Shown: positions 7,138 to 13,923, counted from the first letter of the stretch. The stretch is 15,859 nt of DNA from Candidatus Methanophagales archaeon (GCA_021161765.1 JAGGZZ010000262.1:1-15859), one strand, 5' to 3'. Notes: generated from the sequence alone by a model not told the origin. A program made the numbers and translations.

Positions 7138-7713
7138 ATGCCAAAAAGAGCTCCTGACCCCATCACCGAGGAAGAACTGAACAAAATCCTTGATGCTGCC
7201 ATTATACGTGACAGGGACTATTTATTGTTGCGAGTGCTTGCAAGAACGGGCATTCGAATAGGCGAACTTTACGGTGTTTATAAACGTGATCAAGGAAGGT
7301 GGATATACGGGATACAGAAGAAGGATATTGACTTCGGAAACAAAAGGCTGTGGGTATATTCGTTGAAACAGCGTAAATACGTAAGAAGAGAAGTTCTTGT
7401 TGACGATGCCACTATCGTGCTGCTGAAAAGATACACGGAAAAGATGAAGCCAGAGGATTATGTATTCAGAAGCATCTCGTACAGGCAGATTCAGCGACTG
7501 CCGAGGAAGTATGCTCAGCTTGCAGGGGTGGAAAAAAATGTGTCCTGCCATTCACTTCGACACTTCTTTATCACGCATTCATGGAGAAAAGGGATAGACA
7601 TTGCCCGACTGCAGCATCTTGCAGGTCATACGGACTTGAAAACCACGATGATATACACGCATGTGACGACAGAAGACGTGGAGAAGAAATATCGTGAGAT
7701 ATACGAAGAATAA
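7138..7713 (+). CDS. Short tyrosine recombinase / integrase (catalytic domain only)
   Basis: Cuts and rejoins DNA through a tyrosine nucleophile. The 191-aa protein has the full catalytic set: R40 in TGIRIGEL, a beta-hairpin lysine near K77-K80, H138-x-x-R141 in CHSLRHFF, H164 in LAGHTDLKTT and the nucleophile Y173 in MIYTHV. The 80-100 residue core-binding domain that normally precedes this in XerA/XerD-type enzymes is absent; only about 25 residues precede the first conserved helix. The start at 7138 was chosen because the upstream in-frame codon in the promoter repeat is ATC. Neighbours do not outline an integrated element, so its substrate (chromosome dimer, small element, or the flanking repeats) is unknown. 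Confidence 0.88.
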   Translation: MPKRAPDPITEEELNKILDAAIIRDRDYLLLRVLARTGIRIGELYGVYKRDQGRWIYGIQKKDIDFGNKRLWVYSLKQRKYVRREVLVDDATIVLLKRYTEKMKPEDYVFRSISYRQIQRLPRKYAQLAGVEKNVSCHSLRHFFITHSWRKGIDIARLQHLAGHTDLKTTMIYTHVTTEDVEKKYREIYEE

Positions 7714-7745
7714 GTTTCGCACGGCAGGCACAGTCTAAAAATATA

Positions 7746-7897
7746 GTGATTTATCACCACGGAGAGCGCAGAGTACGCAGAGAGGCGGTATAGGTGTAAG
7801 GTTTCAGGTTTGGGAAGTTTGGCTTACTCACACCTGACAACTCACAACTCATACCTTCAATGTCGTCTTTGCGTTCTCCATGTGCTCTGCGGTGAAA
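7746..7897. repeat. Palindromic intergenic repeat B with nested inverted repeats
   Basis: A long imperfect hairpin fills most of the gap after the recombinase. Outer arms are CACCACGGAGAGCGCAGAG (from 7755) and GCGTTCTCCATGTGCTCTGC plus GGTG (to 7894). Inner arms are GGTATAGGTGTAAGGTTTCA (from 7787) and the complementary ACCTGACAACTCACAACTCA (from about 7834). It starts with the small palindrome GTGATTTATCAC (7746-7757). It resembles repeat A in sequence style. No coding potential is visible. Confidence 0.65.
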
Positions 7898-7920
7898 TTT
7901 AAATGTATAGCAATTTCACC
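7891..7920. terminator. Perfect 9-bp hairpin, possible terminator
   Basis: GGTGAAATT (7891-7899) and AATTTCACC (7912-7920) form a perfect 9-bp stem with a 12-nt loop. There is no U-run directly after it, so a terminator role is only a guess. It overlaps the right end of repeat B. Confidence 0.35.
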
Positions 7921-7990
7921 GAAAAATTCGACAGTGCCTTCGCGGCATATAACAAGAAAGAAGTGGGTGGCAATTCTTAATTCTTACCAG

Positions 7991-8182
7991 CCTGAAATTA
8001 CAGCAACCGAAAAATTTATAAAGAGTTAGTTCAAAGGTTAAAAGTGGCATTTTAAAGAAAAAGGGGATATAAAAATGAGGGATAAAATCGCTTTGAAAAT
8101 AGCGGCAATTTTATTTGTTTTGCTGATGCTCGTAAGCTGCATAACGCATTCTTTCGCAGTTGATAATCATTCAACAAACACT
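7991..8182 (+). repeat. Direct repeat of promoter plus lipoprotein-signal cassette, copy 1
   Basis: This stretch aligns with 9088-9283: the shared text starts at CCTGAAA, runs through CCGAAAAA and a TATA box, a GGGG-containing leader, the signal-peptide codons, and ends after GATAATCATTCAACAAACA. The copies differ by substitutions and small indels, so the duplication is not recent. The antitoxin/toxin pair lies between the copies. Confidence 0.8.
8015..8022 (+). promoter_or_regulatory. TATA box of the 53-aa ORF
   Basis: TTTATAAA matches YTTAWANA and is preceded by CCGAAAAA, a BRE-like element. The same pair of elements recurs at 9104-9119. Predicted transcription start is near 8044, giving a leader of about 30 nt with a GGGG ribosome-binding motif at 8063-8066. 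Confidence 0.6.
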
Positions 8183-8236
8183 AAATCGGATAGCGGGGAT
8201 GAAGTATCGAGTATTGAGGCGGTGATTTTGAATTGA
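8075..8236 (+). CDS. Small lipoprotein-signal ORF (53 aa), truncated paralogue of the large secreted protein
   Basis: The protein begins MRDKIALKIAAILFVLLMLV and then SC, a basic N-terminus, a hydrophobic core and a lipobox-like V-S-C with C22. The text AVDNHSTN follows, as in the large protein further right (KILLKILAVLIVLLMVVSCT, then AVDNHSTN). After that the sequence is short, polar and unrelated, and ends at TGA 8234. Its own promoter and a GGGGAT motif 8 nt before the ATG suggest it can be expressed. It may be a minimal membrane-anchored peptide, or simply the 5' stump of a disrupted copy of the large gene. Confidence 0.6.
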   Translation: MRDKIALKIAAILFVLLMLVSCITHSFAVDNHSTNTKSDSGDEVSSIEAVILN

Positions 8237-8244
8237 CCAATATA

Positions 8245-8252
8245 TTTATATA
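8245..8252 (+). promoter_or_regulatory. TATA box of the toxin-antitoxin operon
   Basis: TTTATATA matches YTTAWANA; the predicted start of transcription is near 8274. This places the ATG at 8263 before the mRNA start and supports ATG 8290 as the true start of the antitoxin gene. That ATG has AAAGGAGGA (8276-8284) 6 nt upstream. Confidence 0.55.
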
Positions 8253-8289
8253 ATGGGAGAGCATGGTAATTAGTAAAGGAGGACTGAAA

Positions 8290-8577
8290 ATGGAAACGGC
8301 AATCATGGAAGAGTTAAATCGTTCTGCACAAGCGTTTACAGAACTGTTAGGGAAAATAGAGCCTCAGCTTCCGGCGACAGAGAGCGAAAGCATAAGAAAT
8401 CTTCAAGAATTGGTGAGAAAACTCAGAATCAAATTGCTTACGCTTGAACTGAAGAGGAAATATCCCGATATAAAACCCGACCCGGAATTGCTCGAACTCG
8501 TTGGAACTGAGTCAAGAATCTCGCTAAAAGAGGAAAGAGAGCAGATTCGGGGGGCTCTTGAGAGGAAGCTCGAATGA
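8290..8577 (+). CDS. Putative antitoxin partner of the downstream PIN-domain protein
   Basis: A 95-aa, highly charged, mostly helical protein (METAIMEELNRSAQAFTELL at the start; RNLQELVRKLRIKLLTLELK in the middle; SLKEEREQIRGALERKLE at the end). I see no AbrB, ribbon-helix-helix or Phd motif, so the family is not recognised. The assignment as antitoxin rests on context: it immediately precedes a PIN-domain gene, the stop and start overlap by ATGA, it is small, and it has its own promoter and a strong GGAGGA site. An upstream ATG at 8263 in the same frame would add nine residues but lies before the predicted transcription start. Confidence 0.6.
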   Translation: METAIMEELNRSAQAFTELLGKIEPQLPATESESIRNLQELVRKLRIKLLTLELKRKYPDIKPDPELLELVGTESRISLKEEREQIRGALERKLE

Positions 8578-8987
8578 TATTGGTGGATATAAATATCTTT
8601 GAAGATGTTATAAGAAAACGGGAAGGATGGGAAGGAAGTTTAGGGGTGTTGAGCAGAGTTAGGAGTGAAGATGTAACAGGGGTCGTTTCTGCATTAACTG
8701 TTCCTGTTCTGTATTTCCTGAGGAGACTACCAGACAGGAAAGCAAGAAAAAAAGTTAAAGAAACTATCCAAGGCTTTGGAATTATCGATTTAACTTCTGA
8801 AATAATAAATGATGCCATGGATGATCAGGAGTTTGTTGATTTTGAGGATGCAATACAGTTTTATTCGGCTAAATCGGCGAATGCCGAGATAATAATAACA
8901 AGAAATAAGAAGCATTTTAGAGTGGTAGAAGGTAAAATAAATGTCTTAACGCCGGAAGAGTTTTTAGCTCAAGAACTCCAAAAATGA
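8574..8987 (+). CDS. PIN-domain toxin-like protein (VapC-like)
   Basis: PIN proteins are metal-dependent RNases; as VapC-type toxins they cut tRNA or rRNA when free of antitoxin. This 137-aa protein starts with the strand ILVDIN carrying D5, has SALTVPVLYFLRRL (residues 39-52), DFEDAIQFYSAK with D92 (residues 89-100), and the final strand AEIIITRNKKHF (residues 104-115), the usual layout of PIN_3-like VapC proteins. The acidic residue normally found in the second motif (S-x-L-T-x-x-E) is replaced by Val-45, and the last acidic position is N111, as is common in this subgroup. Coupled by ATGA to the antitoxin gene. Activity may be reduced, but D5 and D92 are present. Confidence 0.75.
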   Translation: MILVDINIFEDVIRKREGWEGSLGVLSRVRSEDVTGVVSALTVPVLYFLRRLPDRKARKKVKETIQGFGIIDLTSEIINDAMDDQEFVDFEDAIQFYSAKSANAEIIITRNKKHFRVVEGKINVLTPEEFLAQELQK

Positions 8988-9154
8988 TGCGATATAAAGT
9001 TCCAGGCAGTTCGCAGGTCATTTCCGCTCTGATAGTTGTCTCGCTGGCGACGGTAGTTCCTTCCACGTTTATTAGCGTTTCTCATAACCTGAAAATTGCA
9101 AAACCGAAAAACTTATACAGAGTTAGCGCAATAGCTAAAAGTGTAGCTTCGGGA
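8984..9154 (+). other. In-frame leader segment with a pilin-like hydrophobic N-terminus, probably not part of the mature gene
   Basis: The frame of the large secreted protein extends up to an ATG at 8984 that overlaps the PIN stop. The added 57 residues include SSQVISALIVVSLATVVPST, which resembles the N-terminus of archaeal type IV pilins (polar start, then a G-S-S-Q-V-I-S hydrophobic helix). The second half of this segment contains the duplicated promoter (TATA 9112-9119). It may be a pilin-gene stump or an alternative N-terminus. Confidence 0.35.
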
Positions 9155-9283
9155 ATGAGGGGAAAGGTGATAAAAACGAGAGCTAAAATCCTTTTGAAAA
9201 TATTGGCAGTTTTAATTGTCTTACTGATGGTCGTAAGCTGCACAACGTCTTCTACTGCGGTTGATAATCATTCAACAAACAAC
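9088..9283 (+). repeat. Direct repeat of promoter plus lipoprotein-signal cassette, copy 2
   Basis: Second copy of the cassette at 7991-8182. Here it contains CCGAAAAA plus CTTATACA (TATA, 9112-9119), a leader with GAGGGG, and the signal-peptide codons of the large secreted protein. The ATG of copy 1 aligns with ACG here, so initiation has moved to a nearby ATG (9155) or GTG (9167). Confidence 0.8.
9112..9119 (+). promoter_or_regulatory. TATA box of the large secreted lipase gene
   Basis: CTTATACA fits YTTAWANA and follows the BRE-like CCGAAAAA. It equals the TATA box of the 53-aa ORF. Predicted transcription start is near 9141, just upstream of ATG 9155 and GTG 9167. Confidence 0.55.
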
Positions 9284-12200
9284 GCATCGAATCAGTTTGA
9301 CGATATTTTCCCTTCAGAAAACATAACCGCCAATAATACGCCTTTTTCTTTATCCTCAAATACAACTTATGTACCTGATAATTACACAACGATTCAAGCC
9401 GCTGTTGGTAATGCATCCGCTGGAGATACAATAATCGTTAGAGACGGGACTTACACCGAGAGCGTAAATGTGAACAAAGCTCATTTGACCATTAAATCTG
9501 AAAATGGAACAGGGGGAACAACTATTCGTACATTTAAGGTAAGTGCAAACTATGTGACCATAAGTGGATTCACTATTAAGGGAGGCAGTGGTGCTAAAGG
9601 AATAGACATGAGGCATAAAGACTATTGCAATATAACTAATAATGAGCTTTACAATAATTCTGTTGGAATTTATCTATATGACTGTAAACACAACAATATT
9701 ACAGGTAACGACTGCTCCTACAATGATGACTGCGGAATTGTTCTTCTAGTTTCTTCTCGAAACAATGCCATCATAAATAATACTTGCAACTCGAATAGAG
9801 AAAAGGGTATTTTACTTTCTAACAACTATGGACCTAATGATGTTGTAGGAAACACCTGTTCAAACAACGATGTGGGGATCTTCTCGACCGCTAATCATGC
9901 GGGTACTAACATTATCAATAATACTCTCTTAAATAACTCATATGGACTGGATTTTTCTTGTGGTGCTGCTAATATTTATCTTAATAACTTCATAAGTAAC
10001 AGCGTTAATGTTCGTTGCCGTCAGTGCTACTACTACGACATTAATAGTATCTGGAACTCCACAGAAGAGATAACCTACATCTATAACGGCGAAACTTACA
10101 TTAGCTACCTTGGTAACTACTGGGATGATTACACCGACGTTGATACCGATAACGATGGTATCTGGGATAATCCGTACAGCATAGAATCCGATAAAGACCA
10201 CCATCCGTTGGTAGAGCCTTTCGAGAATTACATTCCAACGCCACCGCCAGAAAAAATACCTGTTATTCTGGTAATACCTGTTATTCTGGTGCAGGGATAT
10301 TGTGGAAGCCCTAAAGATTGGGATACCTTCATTCTTATTCTTGAGGATAATGGGTATAAACTCAATGAAAACGTATTTACCATTGATTTAGCGCCGGGCA
10401 TCGAGATATTTGCCAATGGAGATATTGTAGTATATGCAGACAGACTTTCGGAGAAAGTAGAGGAAGTAAAACGCATAGCTAACGCAAGCAAAGTAGACAT
10501 CGTTGCACATAGCATGGGTGGATTAGTCTCAAGATGGTACATAGAAATGGGCAGATATAAAGGAGCTGATGAAAATGTTAGGACGCTTATCATGCTTGGA
10601 ACGCCAAATAATGGCTCTGTTTTACTCTTAAACCGGTCTGGAATTTATTGGGAATTGTTAAAGAAGGGTAGATGGTGGACAGTGGTCCCATTTGGTATCG
10701 AAGCTGGTATGGGCGAAGCTGGAAGGCAAATGACACCAAACAGCTATTTTCTCAAAACTTTAAATACCAAATATATCCCCGATTACTATGAAGTAATTGC
10801 TACTAATTACTTCACTATCGCAGGAACCAAATCCAGATGGTATACTGATTGGATATTCCAAAAATATCCCCCCTTAGAAAATGACGGATTGGTTAGGGTC
10901 GTTAGTATAAAATTAGATGATGTGCCAATTGAAAAATATCATGTTGACCATTCTGAATTAAGAACAGAGGATAATGTACTCAAAGAAGTAATAAGAATTC
11001 TAAATGACGAACCGCTTGATCAACAAGCATCTGTCTTTCTAAAAACCAAATCCTCGCAAGCACAAGAAATACCAATCCAAGAAGCTCCAATGATTTCAGG
11101 AAAAATCAATCCGGGAGAAGAAAAATCTCACGAATTTCCAATAAGTTCGACAAATGAATTAAGTACCATGTTACTATGGCTTGAAGGATATCTAAACTTG
11201 ACATTAAGAACGCCAAACGGAACTTTAATTGATCCTTCTTTTGCCACAAATGATACAAACATCACATATTACAGCGATAAAAACCTGACAATCGAAGGCT
11301 ATGACATCAACAATCCAGAATCAGGAATCTGGAAGATAAATGTAACGGCAGTGAACATCTCAGAGGAAGAGGATTATACGATTATGACTTTCCTCGATAC
11401 AAACATAACCCTCTCTCTTTCTCTTCAAAAATACCAATACGACCCGAATGAGCCTGTAAACATAAGTGCAAGTCTTATGTATGGCAGCGAAGCGGTAACA
11501 AACGCATCCGTTACCGCGAAGATAAAAAGACCGGATGATACAACCGAAAACATCACGTTGTACGATGACGGCTTGCATGGCGATAATCAAACAAATGACG
11601 GAATATACGCAAACACATACACAAACACGAGTTCGTGGGGGACTTACGACATAACAGTTACTGCTTCAGGCGAGATAAATGAAGAGCAATTTGAGAGAGA
11701 AGCATTCGCAGCCGTGTGGGTGGAACAATATCCCGATTTGAGTATAAATACAACTGCTATTTCTTTCTCGAACGATAAGCCCAATCCCGGCGAGAACATC
11801 ACGATAAATGCAACGATTCATAACGTAGGAGAAGCAGATGCAAACAATGCATCCATCCTGTTTTACGATGGCGAGCCAGCAAGCGGTGAACTCATAGGAG
11901 AAGATGTTGTTAATGTCACCGCGAATGCAACAGCAAACGCATCTGTTTCGTGGACTGCTTTATCCGGCACTCACCACATATACGTTTTGATAAGCCCGTA
12001 TAATGAGTTCCTGGAGGAGAATTACACGAATACCTTCGCAAATAATAGCATTGAGGTTAACACGCCACCAATCGCATCCTTCACTTATTCGCCAGAAAAT
12101 CCGGTTGTTAACCAAACCATCACCTTCAACGCATCCTCTTCTTACGACCCGGACGGGAATATCACCGCATACGAATGGAACTTCGGTGATGGGAACGTCA

Positions 12201-12694
12201 CGAACACAACAAAAGAAACAATAAATCAAACATGGATAAACTGGACATGGACAAATCCGCCAGATGCCGATTTCAACTACACGATGGTTTATTTGAATGG
12301 GACATGGCAGACAAACACATCTTATCCTTTCTACAATGCTACGAACCTCACACCAAATACCGTTTACGAAATAAGCACACAGACAGTTGACGAAGCAGGG
12401 AACATAAACCAGAGCTGGATAAATCATACAACAAAGACAGAAGGAAACCCCTCGCCCTGTTTCATCGCCACCGCCGCTTATGGAACGCCTTTACACGAAG
12501 ACATAGATGTGCTGCGTGATTTCAGGGATGAATATCTAATGACAAACTCATTTGGGAGAACGTTTGTTAAAATCTATTACGAGACAAGCCCGCCTATTGC
12601 CGATGTGCTAAGGGAGAAGGAGGGATTGCGAACGATTGTAAGGGAGGGATTGGTTAAGCCTTTAGTGTATATTTCGAGGACGTTTGTGCGATGA
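9155..12694 (+). CDS. Large secreted multidomain lipase: NosD-type beta-helix, alpha/beta-hydrolase, Ig-like, CARDB, PKD, CFI-box
   Basis: From the ATG at 9155 it has 1179 aa; GTG 9167 has a better ribosome site (GAGGGG), and an ATG at 8984 in the same frame lies before the predicted promoter. Order by nucleotide: lipoprotein-like signal ending VVSC (Cys at 9239); right-handed beta-helix of NosD type (9360-10230; TTIQAAVGNASAGDTIIVRD, repeated N-N-x-x and G-I-x-L turns, closing GNYWDDYTDVD); P-rich linker; alpha/beta-hydrolase (10255-11010) with nucleophile Ser at 10511 in AHSMGG, likely Asp at 10883 (ENDGLV) and His at 10949 (VDHSEL); PPC/Ig-like part with HGDNQTNDGIYA (11080-11730); CARDB (11730-12055); partial PKD (12060-12210); FN3-like segment; CFI-box domain (CFIATAAYGTPL at 12458 to the end). 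Many N-x-S/T sites suggest a glycosylated surface enzyme. The substrate is unknown. The stop overlaps thiL. Confidence 0.88.
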   Translation: MRGKVIKTRAKILLKILAVLIVLLMVVSCTTSSTAVDNHSTNNASNQFDDIFPSENITANNTPFSLSSNTTYVPDNYTTIQAAVGNASAGDTIIVRDGTYTESVNVNKAHLTIKSENGTGGTTIRTFKVSANYVTISGFTIKGGSGAKGIDMRHKDYCNITNNELYNNSVGIYLYDCKHNNITGNDCSYNDDCGIVLLVSSRNNAIINNTCNSNREKGILLSNNYGPNDVVGNTCSNNDVGIFSTANHAGTNIINNTLLNNSYGLDFSCGAANIYLNNFISNSVNVRCRQCYYYDINSIWNSTEEITYIYNGETYISYLGNYWDDYTDVDTDNDGIWDNPYSIESDKDHHPLVEPFENYIPTPPPEKIPVILVIPVILVQGYCGSPKDWDTFILILEDNGYKLNENVFTIDLAPGIEIFANGDIVVYADRLSEKVEEVKRIANASKVDIVAHSMGGLVSRWYIEMGRYKGADENVRTLIMLGTPNNGSVLLLNRSGIYWELLKKGRWWTVVPFGIEAGMGEAGRQMTPNSYFLKTLNTKYIPDYYEVIATNYFTIAGTKSRWYTDWIFQKYPPLENDGLVRVVSIKLDDVPIEKYHVDHSELRTEDNVLKEVIRILNDEPLDQQASVFLKTKSSQAQEIPIQEAPMISGKINPGEEKSHEFPISSTNELSTMLLWLEGYLNLTLRTPNGTLIDPSFATNDTNITYYSDKNLTIEGYDINNPESGIWKINVTAVNISEEEDYTIMTFLDTNITLSLSLQKYQYDPNEPVNISASLMYGSEAVTNASVTAKIKRPDDTTENITLYDDGLHGDNQTNDGIYANTYTNTSSWGTYDITVTASGEINEEQFEREAFAAVWVEQYPDLSINTTAISFSNDKPNPGENITINATIHNVGEADANNASILFYDGEPASGELIGEDVVNVTANATANASVSWTALSGTHHIYVLISPYNEFLEENYTNTFANNSIEVNTPPIASFTYSPENPVVNQTITFNASSSYDPDGNITAYEWNFGDGNVTNTTKETINQTWINWTWTNPPDADFNYTMVYLNGTWQTNTSYPFYNATNLTPNTVYEISTQTVDEAGNINQSWINHTTKTEGNPSPCFIATAAYGTPLHEDIDVLRDFRDEYLMTNSFGRTFVKIYYETSPPIADVLREKEGLRTIVREGLVKPLVYISRTFVR
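10256..10291 (+). repeat. 18-bp tandem duplication within the lipase gene
   Basis: ATACCTGTTATTCTGGTA occurs twice in a row (last base differs), encoding IPVILV twice at the first strand of the hydrolase domain. The duplication keeps the frame and lies exactly at the joint between the beta-helix and lipase parts. Confidence 0.9.
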
Positions 12695-13761
12695 TTCAAG
12701 AAGGAAAAAGTAATCTTCCTAAGGGAAAGGAACGTTTTATAGAACAATTAGGCGAACGGAAATTAATAGAGACAATAGTGAACAAATTTAATGCAAATGC
12801 GAATAGGCGAATCGTAACGGTTGGAGCAGGAGAAGACGACTGTGCAGTTATAGATGTAGACAGCGCAAGAGGGGGGCGTAAATATCTCGTTGTCACCACA
12901 GATACGGTGCAAGAATCAACACATCTTCCGAAGGGTATTTCTCCTTTTCAAATCGGCTGGACTGCCGCAGCCGTAAATTTAAGCGACATCGCCGCTATGG
13001 GTGCGCACCCTTTTGCATTTACCGTAGCAATGGGCGTTCCTGCACGTACCAGGTCCGCATTTGTGGAAGAAGTAGTAGAAGGAATAGAAAAATGCGCCTC
13101 GGCTTATCATACGGCAGTCGTCGGCGGTGACGTGACAAGAAGCAAAGAGGTCATCTTAACCGGGACTTGTCTCGGGTTTGCCGACAGCCCTGTGAGGAGA
13201 GCAGGAGCCAGAGTTGGCGACCTCGTATGCGTGACGGGTTCGCTGGGTAATGCCGCACTTGGTATGAACCTGATAAAAAGATTTAGAGACACGGAAATAA
13301 AAGTGCCCGTGAAGGTAGAAGAAATAGCGAAAAAAGCGCTATTTCAACCCGTGCCGAGGATACGGGAAGGTATCGCACTTGCGGACTCGGGATTGGTAAC
13401 CTCGATGATTGACATAAGTGATGGTCTTGCGCTTTCTTTAGCAGAGCTCGCAAAAAGTAGCGGGGTGGGATTTGAGATATACGAGGACAAAGTGCCCATA
13501 TTGAGCAAAGAGCTAAGAAGTGCAGAAGCTTTTGATTTGTCCTCGATTGGCGTTGAGCGTCGAGCACTTGCATTTTACGGTGGTGACTATGAATTATTGT
13601 TCACTATTAATATTAATATTGATGCGAACGGTTTGAAAAGGATAAGCGAGACGATAAATATGTGCGTTATAGGTAAAGTAACGCCGCATGAAGCGGGGAT
13701 ATATTTTAAAAAAGGTGAAGAGAAGGAAAAGATAGAATTAATAGGGTATCAGCACTTTTAG
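12691..13761 (+). CDS. thiL: Thiamine-monophosphate kinase
   Basis: Phosphorylates thiamine monophosphate to thiamine pyrophosphate with ATP, the last step of thiamine cofactor synthesis. It is 356 aa, of the PurM/ThiL fold. Visible motifs: LGERKLIETI near the N-terminus; the metal-binding GAGEDDCAVIDV (residues 46-57); TTDTVQESTHLP (residues 69-80); AAVNLSDIAAMGAHP; AVVGGDVTRS with the second Asp; and SMIDISDGL near residue 245. The ATG overlaps the TGA of the lipase gene. Nearest in-frame alternatives would remove the conserved LGE segment, so 12691 is kept. No TPP riboswitch was recognised upstream, and no other thiamine gene is in the window; the coupling with the lipase is probably positional only. 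It ends in TAG. Confidence 0.95.
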   Translation: MIQEGKSNLPKGKERFIEQLGERKLIETIVNKFNANANRRIVTVGAGEDDCAVIDVDSARGGRKYLVVTTDTVQESTHLPKGISPFQIGWTAAAVNLSDIAAMGAHPFAFTVAMGVPARTRSAFVEEVVEGIEKCASAYHTAVVGGDVTRSKEVILTGTCLGFADSPVRRAGARVGDLVCVTGSLGNAALGMNLIKRFRDTEIKVPVKVEEIAKKALFQPVPRIREGIALADSGLVTSMIDISDGLALSLAELAKSSGVGFEIYEDKVPILSKELRSAEAFDLSSIGVERRALAFYGGDYELLFTININIDANGLKRISETINMCVIGKVTPHEAGIYFKKGEEKEKIELIGYQHF

Positions 13762-13774
13762 TTCCGAAAATTAT

Positions 13775-13923
13775 AACCACAAGATTACACAGATTTACAC
13801 GAGATTTGAGACACGGATTTACACGGATTTATTTTAGTTTAACCGTGTTGATTCTTATCATCTGTGTTAATCTGCGTTAATCTGTGTCTATAATTTATTT
13901 TTTCTTGTGTTAATCTCGTGGTT
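13775..13923. repeat. Palindromic intergenic repeat D (149 bp) between thiL and iscU
   Basis: Terminal inverted repeats AACCACAAGATTACAC (13775-13790) and GTGTTAATCTCGTGGTT (13907-13923). The interior is made of ACACAGATT/ACACGGATT units on the left and their complements on the right. It contains an exact inverted copy of the 20-mer from repeat C (13870-13889). It separates two convergent genes, so it may serve as a two-way terminator, and its right end lies inside the iscU coding sequence. Confidence 0.8.

Noticed and set aside
7740..7920. CRISPR array
   Set aside because: Repeats are inverted and nested, not evenly spaced direct repeats with unique spacers; no cas genes.
6539..9283. Integrated phage or plasmid spanning the recombinase and toxin pair
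   Set aside because: No structural, replication or partition genes lie nearby, and housekeeping genes adjoin closely on both sides.
12600..12760. TPP riboswitch before thiL
   Set aside because: thiL begins inside the end of the lipase gene, and I see no conserved TPP-aptamer pattern there.
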